A stretch of 50,581 nucleotides of DNA from assembly GCA_002238965.1 (NCBI GenBank), contig MPNJ01000026.1, positions 1 through 50,581 of the forward strand, in the 5' to 3' direction. A program made the translations under genes and the position numbers. This DNA comes from Nitrospinae bacterium bin107. GTDB lineage: Bacteria; UBA8248. The notes below the pieces were generated by a model. The model had not been told where the DNA came from, ran no database searches, and was given only the letters and a program-made list of their open reading frames with translations. Shown here piece by piece: positions 45,051 through 50,581 of the stretch (its first letter is position 1; each line of letters opens with the position of its first letter).

Positions 45051-45257
45051 TTAAGATTTCTCCATCTTTTCCAATTGTGTCTTGATAGCGAGTTTTTCTT
45101 TTTTGAGTCGTTTTATCTGCTGTTGTTCTTCCGGTGATGGAAACCGAATTTCTTCAAGCGATAAAATCTTTTCATCCAAAACGGAATGCTCTTTCTTCAA
45201 TAGTGTGAGTTCATCGTCTTCATTCAGAGTTTCTTCCATTTTTTCAGTTGCTTCCAA
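45051..45257 (-). CDS. DUF465 (YdcH-like) small coiled-coil protein
   Basis: The 68-residue protein matches the DUF465/YdcH pattern. A first helix contains LTLLKKEHSVLDEKILSLEE and a second contains QQQIKRLKKEKLAIKTQLEKM. Both are rich in Leu, Lys and Glu and likely form an antiparallel coiled coil. The family's function is unknown. A longer acidic N-terminus (about 16 residues) precedes the core. It stands alone between tsaB and the ilv promoter. Confidence 0.8.
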   Translation of the reverse strand: MEATEKMEETLNEDDELTLLKKEHSVLDEKILSLEEIRFPSPEEQQQIKRLKKEKLAIKTQLEKMEKS

Positions 45258-45363
45258 TGAAAAGTCTCCTTCCGGGTATCCATGGTGAAAATTTCAGGCT
45301 CTCATTTTGGTTGAATACGTGTCTGTGAATAATCGTTTAATCTACGAAATGTTGATGTTTGGA

Positions 45364-46107
45364 TCAACCCTTCGGGTCGGCCCATTTGGTTTGCGCCTGT
45401 GATTTCCGGCAATAATTCAGAGATATGTTGGCGCTATGCGGGGGTGTTCGGCTCTCTAGCGCCTTGTGGGTCAACCATGCGGTCGCAACGGCCGATGAAT
45501 CAATATCATGGTGCCTGAGCGCTCCTTGTGAAGCGCCAATGGCAAGGCTTTCGGGCAATTCTTCTTTTTGCCCAGCGAGAAGCGTGTCTCCATCCTCCGG
45601 GAGGCGGAACTCCACGGGTGCGATGATTTCATCCTCCCGGACGCGGGAAAGGGGATTTCCCCGTGATGACTCTGGGTTTCCGGAAACTTGAAACAACGCG
45701 GTGAACAACTCCCCGTATCTGGCGTCTCGATAGGGAAGAATGTAATCGGGCAGGTTGCGGCCCGTGCGCATTTCATTCAAAAGCGCGGCCATAGCCATGA
45801 TCTCCAAGGATGAAAATCCATACAACGGACAGCCCCAGCCCAAAGAAAGCCCTTTTGCGCAAGAGAGTCCCACCCGCAGTCCGGTGAACGTCCCCGGGCC
45901 GATGCTCACCCCGACGGCCTGAATCATATCGGCGGGTATGTTTCTTGAATTCAGAAGTTGCTCCACATGGGGCAATAGCGTCCTGGAAATCCGAACCTCT
46001 CCCGAGAGAAGCGCCTCTTCTTCGGTGGATCCTGTTGAGCATAAAAGAGAGCACCTTCCTCTCGGTGTCGATGTATCAAGGGCCAGGATATAGCGGGGGT
46101 CATCCAT
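45364..46107 (-). CDS. tsaB: tRNA threonylcarbamoyladenosine synthesis protein TsaB
   Basis: TsaB partners TsaD in making t6A37 in tRNAs that read ANN codons. The ASKHA opening YILALDTSTPRGRCSLL and the family signature VSIGPGTFTGLRVGLSCAKGL (near residues 70-90) are present. The C-terminal part is variable, as usual. ATG 46107 has GAGGGG about 10 nt upstream; TTG 46125, inside the rex stop (TTGA), is the alternative. It follows rex directly, so the two are probably cotranscribed. Confidence 0.9.
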   Translation of the reverse strand: MDDPRYILALDTSTPRGRCSLLCSTGSTEEEALLSGEVRISRTLLPHVEQLLNSRNIPADMIQAVGVSIGPGTFTGLRVGLSCAKGLSLGWGCPLYGFSSLEIMAMAALLNEMRTGRNLPDYILPYRDARYGELFTALFQVSGNPESSRGNPLSRVREDEIIAPVEFRLPEDGDTLLAGQKEELPESLAIGASQGALRHHDIDSSAVATAWLTHKALESRTPPHSANISLNYCRKSQAQTKWADPKG

Positions 46108-46121
46108 GCAGGTGCGGCCCC

Positions 46122-46763
46122 TCAAGGGTTTTTTGAGAGATAAAACGAGAGATGTTCCAGTTCACTGCCTAGATCCACGTTTTTCACCTTTATGTGGAGC
46201 GGCGTTTGAATTTGGGTGGGAGCGAAATTCAATATGCCGGTTATGCCGGCATTCACGAGAGCCGTCCCTACATTTTGCGCGCTTTCACTCGGCACCGCAA
46301 TGATGCCGATCTTGATTTGTTTTTCTTTCACGACCTCATGCAAATCCGACATCGCCAAAACAGGGTGAGAGCCGGTCCGGTGAGGGGGTATTTTTTCAGG
46401 GAATTTGTCGAAAACAGCGTCGATTTCAAAGCCATGAGCGAGAAATCCTTTATACGCCAATAGGGCCGAACCGAGATTGCCCGCCCCGACGAGTACGACT
46501 TTCCATGTCTGCGTTACGCCCAGGATTTTTTTTAGATTGTCCCTCAACTCCTTGATGTAATAGCCCTTCCCTCGGACGCCGAAATCTCCGAAATAGGCAA
46601 GGTCTTTCCTGATTTGCGCAGGTTTGAACCCGCACTGCCGTGCCAGATCGGCGGACGCGATGAGTTCGGTCTCCTCGCTTTTTATCTGATCCAGAATGCG
46701 GGCGTAGGTGGACAACCGGTTGACGGTAGCCTCGGGGATTCTTGTTTTTGTGTTTTCCCACAT
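46122..46763 (-). CDS. rex: Redox-sensing transcriptional repressor Rex
   Basis: Rex binds operator DNA when NAD+/NADH is high and lets go when NADH rises. From ATG 46763 the protein is 213 residues. It has a winged-helix domain with IPEATVNRLSTYARIL and FKPAQIRKDLAYFGDFGVRGKGY. The NADH-binding Rossmann domain follows with VVLVGAGNLGSALLAY (GAGNLG at 93-98) and a C-terminal swapped helix. The frame stays open to 46961, but the predicted promoter lies inside that stretch, supporting the short form. It is just downstream of the ATP synthase Fo genes. Confidence 0.92.
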   Translation of the reverse strand: MWENTKTRIPEATVNRLSTYARILDQIKSEETELIASADLARQCGFKPAQIRKDLAYFGDFGVRGKGYYIKELRDNLKKILGVTQTWKVVLVGAGNLGSALLAYKGFLAHGFEIDAVFDKFPEKIPPHRTGSHPVLAMSDLHEVVKEKQIKIGIIAVPSESAQNVGTALVNAGITGILNFAPTQIQTPLHIKVKNVDLGSELEHLSFYLSKNP

Positions 46764-46837
46764 CGGCTTTATAAACACCCGCGATTTAAAGGCCAGAAGA
46801 GAGTCTCGCAGCGTATGGCTCTCCAAGGCGAGAGTAG

Positions 46838-46865
46838 ATTCTATGCGTTTTGATGAGAAGGGCAA
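46838..46865 (-). promoter_or_regulatory. Candidate promoter for rex-tsaB
   Basis: On the minus strand TTGCCC (46865-46860), a 16-nt spacer and TAGAAT (46843-46838) give a start near 46831 and a 68-nt leader before ATG 46763. I see no clear Rex operator (TTGTGA-N6-TCACAA type) next to it. Confidence 0.45.
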
Positions 46866-46965
46866 GTGGGGCTCAGCCGGCATCGAAAAAGCAGATATTT
46901 TCAATGCTTCAGGAAACAGGACATCCTGGGAACGCGTATCAAGACAATCGTCGTCGGCCAACGCG

Positions 46966-46993
46966 AAAAGGGGGAGCCGTCCGGCCCCCCCTT
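46966..46993 (-). terminator. Rho-independent terminator after atpE
   Basis: On the minus strand AGGGGG and CCCCCT pair, with an inner CCG/CGG pairing around GA, and a TTTT run follows. It lies about 25 nt after the atpE stop and separates the atp genes from rex. Confidence 0.75.
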
Positions 46994-47016
46994 GAGTCTT
47001 GCGAGCGCTGGTTTAT

Positions 47017-47337
47017 CTAGCCAAGGATGATGATGAGGCAGATTACGAACGTATAAATGACAAGGGACTCGATTAAGGCGAGACCGATGATCATCGACAC
47101 GCGAAGATCTCCGCCGGCTCCCGGGTTGCGCGCCGTGCCGTCCAAGGCGCTGGCGATGCTCCTGCTCTGGGCGAAGGCGCCCGCTGCGGCGGCGATGGCC
47201 AGAGCGAACGACGAGGAGATCATTCTCCATTTCATAACCTCACCGCTTCCGGCATCGCCGGCTGCGGCGGCGAAGGCATTGGTGGCCATGGCTGCGAAGC
47301 TGGCTAACGTGAATCCGATTATCCCCAAGCGTTTCAT
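47017..47337 (-). CDS. atpE: F1Fo ATP synthase subunit c
   Basis: Subunit c forms the ion-carrying rotor ring. At 106 residues it exceeds the usual 75-90 because of a signal-like N-terminus (MKRLGIIGFTLASFAAM) ending in an Ala run. Helix 1 carries A50-x-A52-x-A54-x-A56 in place of the usual GxGxGxG, then Q57. The polar loop is ARNPG (70-73). Helix 2 has the carboxylate E90 in LALIESLVIYTF, with S91 and Y95. Q57, E90, S91 and Y95 match four of the Na+-site positions of Ilyobacter-type rings, but the Thr position is Leu. The ion cannot be settled from sequence. ATG 47337 has GGAG 10 nt upstream. Confidence 0.92.
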   Translation of the reverse strand: MKRLGIIGFTLASFAAMATNAFAAAAGDAGSGEVMKWRMISSSFALAIAAAAGAFAQSRSIASALDGTARNPGAGGDLRVSMIIGLALIESLVIYTFVICLIIILG

Positions 47338-47383
47338 CCCTTGCTTCTCCTTGTTGAAGTGATTCCTACATGAACCGTTATCG

Positions 47384-48103
47384 TTAATGAGCGTGGGCGG
47401 CCTCATGGCCATGCTCCTCGTCGTGGTCGTGTCCTTCAAGCGACCCGGCGATATATATCATGGTCAAGAGGGTGAAAACAAAGGCCTGAATGAAACTTCC
47501 GAAAATGACGAACATCTGCATCGCCCAGGGAACGGGCAGGAAAATCTGCAGGCAGAGCAGCATCAGAACGCCGAGTACGAGTTCCTCGCCCGTGATGTTC
47601 CCGAAAAGGCGCAAAGTGAGTGAAAGGGGACGGCTCAGATGAGAGATAATCTCGATGGGTATCATGAGCGGCGCCAGCCACATGATGGGGCCCGTGAAAT
47701 GCTTGAGATACGCCATGCCGCTTCTCTTGAGTCCCACGTAATGGGTGGCGAAAAACACGGTGAGCGCACAACCCACGTTGGTGTTCAGGTTGCTCGTCGG
47801 CGCCATGAAGCCGGGCAGGATTCCAATGACGTTGCACAGGAAAATGTAGGTGCCCAGCGTGAATACGAGGGGGAAGAAGGGACGCCCCTCATTGCCGAGG
47901 GGGCCTTCCATGAAGGCGGAAAACCCGTCGAAAATCGCCTCGAAGAGGTTTTGTCCGCCAACGGGTATCTTTTGCAGCGCTTTGGTGACGAGCAGTGAGG
48001 TCACGATGAGGAACACCATCACCAGCCAGCTGTACACGATGTTGGGATAGGCGGAGAGCCCCGGGTAGATGTCGAAATACAGGAACGGGTGAAATTTTTC
48101 CAT
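47384..48103 (-). CDS. atpB: F1Fo ATP synthase subunit a
   Basis: Subunit a is the stator channel facing the c-ring. The 239-residue protein has about six hydrophobic helices. The essential Arg is R165 in LSLTLRLFGNITGEELV. NVIGILPGFMAPTSNLN is near 91-107. The C-terminus ends in a His-rich tail (six His in residues 224-239, GHDHDEEHGHEAAHAH), which is not part of the core fold. It follows atpI after 3 nt and precedes atpE by 46 nt. Confidence 0.95.
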   Translation of the reverse strand: MEKFHPFLYFDIYPGLSAYPNIVYSWLVMVFLIVTSLLVTKALQKIPVGGQNLFEAIFDGFSAFMEGPLGNEGRPFFPLVFTLGTYIFLCNVIGILPGFMAPTSNLNTNVGCALTVFFATHYVGLKRSGMAYLKHFTGPIMWLAPLMIPIEIISHLSRPLSLTLRLFGNITGEELVLGVLMLLCLQIFLPVPWAMQMFVIFGSFIQAFVFTLLTMIYIAGSLEGHDHDEEHGHEAAHAH

Positions 48104-48106
48104 GTG

Positions 48107-48496
48107 TTATGCTCTTGTAGATCCTTGTATTCGCAGGGCGTATCGAGCCCCGTGAATGAATATGGCCAACGGCGGAATGGTCAACCCTATCACCACGCTC
48201 ACGACGGGAAGCCCTGCCCAGCCTATCGCGAGCGCTACGACGCCCATGAGGGCGAAAAAGCGCAATATGTATAAAACGTGATGCCACCATTTCGGGCGGC
48301 TGACGTTTTTTTGAAAAATGCGGGCGAAGTATACATCCATCATCCGGAAACTTCCAAGCGCGCACGCTCCGCCTGTCGCCACGCCCAGGGCCGTCGGAAC
48401 GTCCCTCAGAATCAGTCCCGCCAGACTCATGAGGGCCAGAATCAGCCAGCCGGAGTTTTCGATGCTTCTGAGGGCGAATGATGGTTGGTTTCGCAT
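48107..48496 (-). CDS. atpI: ATP synthase subunit I (AtpI)
   Basis: AtpI helps c-ring assembly. The 129-residue protein has about four hydrophobic segments and a short basic middle (FQKNVSRPKWWHHVLY), the pattern of the ATP_synt_I family. ACALGSFRMMDVYFARI near 42-60 fits the family's conserved Gly/Asn-type helix. It begins directly after atpZ (adjacent stop and start) and leads into atpB, so its place in the operon supports the call. Confidence 0.82.
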   Translation of the reverse strand: MRNQPSFALRSIENSGWLILALMSLAGLILRDVPTALGVATGGACALGSFRMMDVYFARIFQKNVSRPKWWHHVLYILRFFALMGVVALAIGWAGLPVVSVVIGLTIPPLAIFIHGARYALRIQGSTRA

Positions 48497-48760
48497 TCAG
48501 CGGACGCCTCTGATGAGATCGATAAAAGCGGAAACAAAACCCAGAAACAACCCGATTACCATCGCCCACGGATATGTGCCGGCATAATGATCAATGACAT
48601 ACCCGATGCCGCCGCCTACGAGCGGCGCCGTCACGAAGTTCCAGCCCAGTGCCGCGAGGTGCACGTTTCGCACGCCCTTGCGGATTTTCCTGTCGCGCGC
48701 CCTGGCCGGTTTCTTCGCTTGTGGTCCGCGGCCCGGCTCTGGAGGAGGATCGGAGGCCAT
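48497..48760 (-). CDS. atpZ: AtpZ/AtpI-type membrane protein
   Basis: This small two-helix protein often opens atp operons and works with AtpI. From ATG 48760 it has 87 residues. A basic Pro/Arg/Lys N-terminus precedes two membrane helices, the first around FVTAPLVGGGIGYVIDHYAG and the second around AMVIGLFLGFVSAFIDLIR. The GGGIGYxID-P-W-x3-GLxLG pattern is typical of the family. ATG 48769 is in frame but lies only one base from the GGGGAG site. Confidence 0.85.
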   Translation of the reverse strand: MASDPPPEPGRGPQAKKPARARDRKIRKGVRNVHLAALGWNFVTAPLVGGGIGYVIDHYAGTYPWAMVIGLFLGFVSAFIDLIRGVR

Positions 48761-48811
48761 GCCCTGCATTCTCCCCAGACGAGAAGTGCGGCAACGAATT
48801 TGACGGGCGGG

Positions 48812-48840
48812 AACCTACCAACACAGCCGGTGGGTGTCAA
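48812..48840 (-). promoter_or_regulatory. Sigma70-type promoter for the atp operon
   Basis: On the minus strand TTGACA (48840-48835), a 17-nt spacer and TAGGTT (48817-48812) are well placed. Transcription would start near 48805, about 45 nt before the atpZ ATG. Confidence 0.65.
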
Positions 48841-48988
48841 GACGACCCGGGGGTCCGGACGAGAAAATATGCAAGCCCCTGCAAATCCCCGCATTTGCCG
48901 ATGTCGCGGGCCTGGCGGGCCGTGGCAGAATTCCCCCGCGCCTGGGTGTGCGGCGGACGGATCCGGCCGTCGGAACCGGTTTTCGCGG

Positions 48989-49155
48989 GCGCATCTGCCC
49001 GCATTTCCCCTCGAAAATTTTCAGTAATTTACTGAATTACCCCGTGAATTTATCTATATTTACGGAAATTCCATAATTTTGAACGCGCCGAGCCGCTCCG
49101 CCATCATACCTGCGCGCGCCGCTCCGCGCGCCGCCGCAAATGCGGGCAGATGCGC
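48989..49155. repeat. 18-bp inverted repeats flanking an AT-rich island
   Basis: GCGCATCTGCCCGCATTT (48989-49006) is matched exactly by its reverse complement at 49138-49155. Between them lies a 65-nt AT-rich island in otherwise very GC-rich DNA. A looser third copy (CAAATGCGAGAAAATGCGCG) starts at 49261, and a related GCAAAT-CCCC-GCATTTGC palindrome is at 48881-48898. The structure could be a small non-autonomous mobile element or a regulatory region. Confidence 0.5.
49020..49036. promoter_or_regulatory. 17-nt perfect palindrome TTCAGTAA-T-TTACTGAA
   Basis: The two 8-nt arms are exact inverted copies around one T, inside the AT-rich island. Dimeric repressors bind such sites, but no regulator gene is next to it. 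The nearest gene read away from it is atpZ, 260 nt downstream on the minus strand. Confidence 0.35.
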
Positions 49156-49474
49156 GGGCGGTTCCCGCCGGAAAACGAAACCGGCCCTTCCCGGGAAGGG
49201 GAAGCCGCACGTCAGGCCAACCTCTCAGGATACCCCCGAAGGTCTCCTCTCGCGCCACTGCAAATGCGAGAAAATGCGCGCGCCTTGAAACCGCCCCCGG
49301 AGAGGGAAGGTCTGGTTGCCTGCAGGGTGGGGGACGCCGCCGCGTGAGGGGCGCTCCGCGCGGCGCAGCGGGCTGTCCGCCGATGAGGCAGAGAAGCGTT
49401 TCGAAGGTCAATCGCAACCGGGGGGCTCGCAAACCCACCCGCCCCGGCCGGGTTTCACCTCACCCTGAGTCGTC

Positions 49475-49498
49475 GGGACAGGCACGGGGGCCTGACCC
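49475..49498. repeat. Covarying hairpin family, copy 1
   Basis: GGGACAGGC, loop ACGGGG, then GCCTGACCC: nine base pairs with one A-A mismatch. It belongs to a three-member family sharing the ACGG loop. Confidence 0.5.
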
Positions 49499-49604
49499 TG
49501 CACAAACGCAAATCCTCCCGCATTGGACTGTTTCATCGGGCTTTCCCCTCGGGAAGCTTTTCTTGCACCTCCTCGCCGGAGGGTGTTGCCTTTACCCACC
49601 TGAC

Positions 49605-49626
49605 AAGGGGTTGTTCAAAAACCCCT
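49605..49626 (-). repeat. IS-end-like repeat, reverse orientation
   Basis: AAGGGGTTGTTCAAAAACCCCT is close to the reverse complement of the GGGGTTTTTCAACAaCCCC motif beside the transposase at the left end of the window. It suggests a lost or remnant element. Confidence 0.45.
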
Positions 49627-49658
49627 GCGCGCCCCCTCGAATGGAGGCCGTAGGGGCG

Positions 49659-49685
49659 TCGAACTTCCCGAAGAGGGGAGTTCGA
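49659..49685. repeat. Strong isolated hairpin
   Basis: TCGAACTTCCC and GGGGAGTTCGA pair over 11 positions (one T-G) around a GAAGA loop. There is no U-tract and no adjacent gene end, so it is more likely a repeat element than a terminator. Confidence 0.45.
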
Positions 49686-49740
49686 ACGTGGCCGCCCGTC
49701 GGTGGTATTCACCCCGATACAGGAGGGGCGCGTGGGCCAC

Positions 49741-49764
49741 GGACGGGCACGGGAGCCTGTCCCT
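49741..49764. repeat. Covarying hairpin family, copy 2 (after the nuclease gene)
   Basis: GGACGGGC, loop ACGGGA, then GCCTGTCC: eight pairs with one G-U. It lies immediately after the minus-strand nuclease stop codon and might end that transcript. Confidence 0.5.
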
Positions 49765-50146
49765 ACCCGTCCGGCTCCAGGTCGCCGCTCACCGCGGCGT
49801 CAATCACGTGGCGGAGCGTCCGGCACACGAAGTACTTGCCGCCGGCTCTGATCACACGCTCCCGGAACCGCTGCTGACTCGTGGAAAGGTCGTTCTTCCC
49901 CGCCTTGAGGTCGATGGCGACATACTCCCCCCCGGCCCGGCAGATGATGATGTCCGGCGCGCCGTACTGCCGCGTCGCCGAAAGGGTGGACGTGTCCAGG
50001 ACGACGATGCCGATCTTCTTCTCGAGCCGTTTCAACACCATCATCGCCGCCGCCTGGAAGAAGGCTTCGTTCGTGTGTTTCGAATCGAGGGTCGGTATGA
50101 TGCCGGCCACCACCCGGCGGACCTTTTCATCCGGATATCGCTCCAT
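49763..50146 (-). CDS. VRR-NUC-like PD-(D/E)XK nuclease domain protein
   Basis: The 127-residue protein appears to be a compact nuclease of the restriction-endonuclease fold. The motif order is PD in YGAPDIIICRAG, then D-x-K in EYVAIDLKAGKNDLS, a following Gln in SQQRF, and GGKYFVCRTL. This is the pattern of VRR-NUC/phage-type nucleases, though Asp replaces the more common Glu. The N-terminal 50 residues look helical. ATG 50146 has GAGAGG 7 nt upstream. No phage, helicase or methylase gene is adjacent, so its role (phage remnant or repair) is open. Confidence 0.65.
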   Translation of the reverse strand: MERYPDEKVRRVVAGIIPTLDSKHTNEAFFQAAAMMVLKRLEKKIGIVVLDTSTLSATRQYGAPDIIICRAGGEYVAIDLKAGKNDLSTSQQRFRERVIRAGGKYFVCRTLRHVIDAAVSGDLEPDG

Positions 50147-50185
50147 CACCCCTCTCTCGACGGGACGCCGCCGCCCGCATGGCGA

Positions 50186-50209
50186 AGGACAACCACGGAG
50201 GTTTGTCCT
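50186..50209. repeat. Covarying hairpin family, copy 3
   Basis: AGGACAACC, loop ACGGA, then GGTTTGTCCT: nine pairs with one bulged T. The inner arms differ from copies 1 and 2, yet they still pair. Confidence 0.5.
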
Positions 50210-50269
50210 GCTACCCCCTCCCTCGCCGGGGGGCGCCGCCTTTACTGTTTTGGCTTGGGTCGGCCTGGA

Positions 50270-50581
50270 TTAACCGGTTCGCTCGATGAGCGTGCGCAGG
50301 GCCATTCGCCCCTCCGCCCCCTCGGCGATGAGTTCACGCAGGGCCATGCGGCCCTCGGCCTGTTCGGCGATGAGTTCGCGCAGGGCGGCCATCGACTCCT
50401 CGTGCCTGCGGATGCCTTCCTCTTCCCTGCGGCGGGATTCGGCCATCGCCTCGTCGTGCTTGCGCTCGGAATCGGCGGAGCGCATGTCGGCGTTCTTCGA
50501 CATGACGCGGATGCCGTGGTAGATGAGCGCGAGGCCGCCGTAGGAGGCGACGAGGTTCAAGGACCCGATGATGAGGCTGAG
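50270..50581 (-). CDS. Small membrane-anchored coiled-coil protein (5' end outside window)
   Basis: The frame is open to the last base, so the start is probably beyond the window; TTG 50560 is an internal option. Visible residues begin with a hydrophobic helix (LSLIIGS-LNLVASYGGLALIYHGI). A long charged helix rich in Glu, Arg and Ala follows. The end has 14-residue repeats built on GRMALRELIAE, matched by 42-nt DNA repeats. The protein resembles short membrane-tethered coiled-coil proteins of unknown function. I do not recognise a family. Confidence 0.5.
   Translation of the reverse strand, partial: LSLIIGSLNLVASYGGLALIYHGIRVMSKNADMRSADSERKHDEAMAESRRREEEGIRRHEESMAALRELIAEQAEGRMALRELIAEGAEGRMALRTLIERTG

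Larger units (their letters stand above)
48841..49762. other. Gene-poor, repeat-rich stretch
   Basis: I find no convincing gene here. Long open frames exist on both strands, but they are Arg/Pro/Gly-rich, lack ribosome sites and resemble no family, as expected from random GC-rich DNA. The stretch instead holds inverted repeats, an AT-rich palindrome, several hairpins and an IS-end-like repeat, listed separately. It separates the atp operon promoter from a nuclease gene. Confidence 0.6.

Noticed and set aside
46764-46961. 66-residue N-terminal extension of Rex
   Set aside because: The extension has no family similarity and contains a good promoter; Rex proteins begin near the IPxATVxRL helix.
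49020-49036. Rex operator upstream of the atp operon
   Set aside because: The palindrome TTCAGTAA-T-TTACTGAA does not match the known TTGTGA-type Rex box in sequence or spacing.
49140-49877. 245-residue open frame on the plus strand in the repeat region
   Set aside because: The composition is Arg/Pro/Gly-rich with no domain or ribosome site, and it runs across hairpins, an IS-end repeat and the 3' end of the nuclease gene on the other strand.

Overview
The window reads as a chromosomal segment of a GC-rich, diderm (Gram-negative) bacterium. LptD, BamD, an MltD-like lipoprotein, GmhA and PssA/Psd show an outer membrane and a phosphatidylethanolamine-type lipid pathway. The gene content (PurS/PurQ/small PurL, Fe-S type PurF, AtpZ/AtpI, Rex, a tyrA-cmk-rpsA run, a DUF465 protein) resembles deltaproteobacteria-like or Nitrospinota/Tectomicrobia-like lineages, but I cannot fix the phylum from sequence alone. 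GTG and TTG starts are unusually common.

Layout. (1) 1-4.6 kb is accessory: the 3' end of an IS1182-like transposase with IS-end-like repeats, a flavin monooxygenase, a self-inhibited Fic AMP-transferase behind an operator-like repeat array, and an enolase-superfamily enzyme. (2) 4.7-20.1 kb is mostly plus strand and biosynthetic. It holds pheA-hisC-tyrA-cmk-rpsA, an HU/IHF subunit, a macro-domain protein, miaA-aroK-aroC, aspartate dehydrogenase, a 2-hydroxyacid dehydrogenase, ilvE, an FmdB zinc ribbon, tRNA-Leu(CAA) and a DegT aminotransferase. (3) 20.1-48.8 kb is essentially all minus strand. Read 5' to 3' it contains the start of the F1Fo ATP synthase Fo operon (atpZ-atpI-atpB-atpE), rex-tsaB, a DUF465 protein, a doubled acetolactate synthase set (ilvB-ilvB-ilvN-ilvN) followed by psd-pssA, lptD, ugd-uxs-gmhA, a metallo-beta-lactamase-fold hydrolase, purB-purC-purS-purQ-purL-purF, a LysM transglycosylase, bamD, an RpoS-like sigma factor and pgsA-plsY. 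(4) 48.8-50.6 kb is accessory and repeat-rich: about 0.9 kb without a convincing gene, a VRR-NUC-like nuclease and a coiled-coil membrane protein cut by the window edge.

The genes link aromatic and branched-chain amino acid synthesis, purine synthesis, phospholipid and LPS assembly and energy conversion. Many neighbours overlap by 1 or 4 nt, which suggests translational coupling. I see no clear undescribed multi-gene system. The best leads are the operator array at the Fic promoter, the ilvB/ilvN duplication with an attenuator-like leader, the covarying hairpin family and inverted repeats at the right end, and an AtpE c-subunit with an AxAxAxA helix-1 motif.
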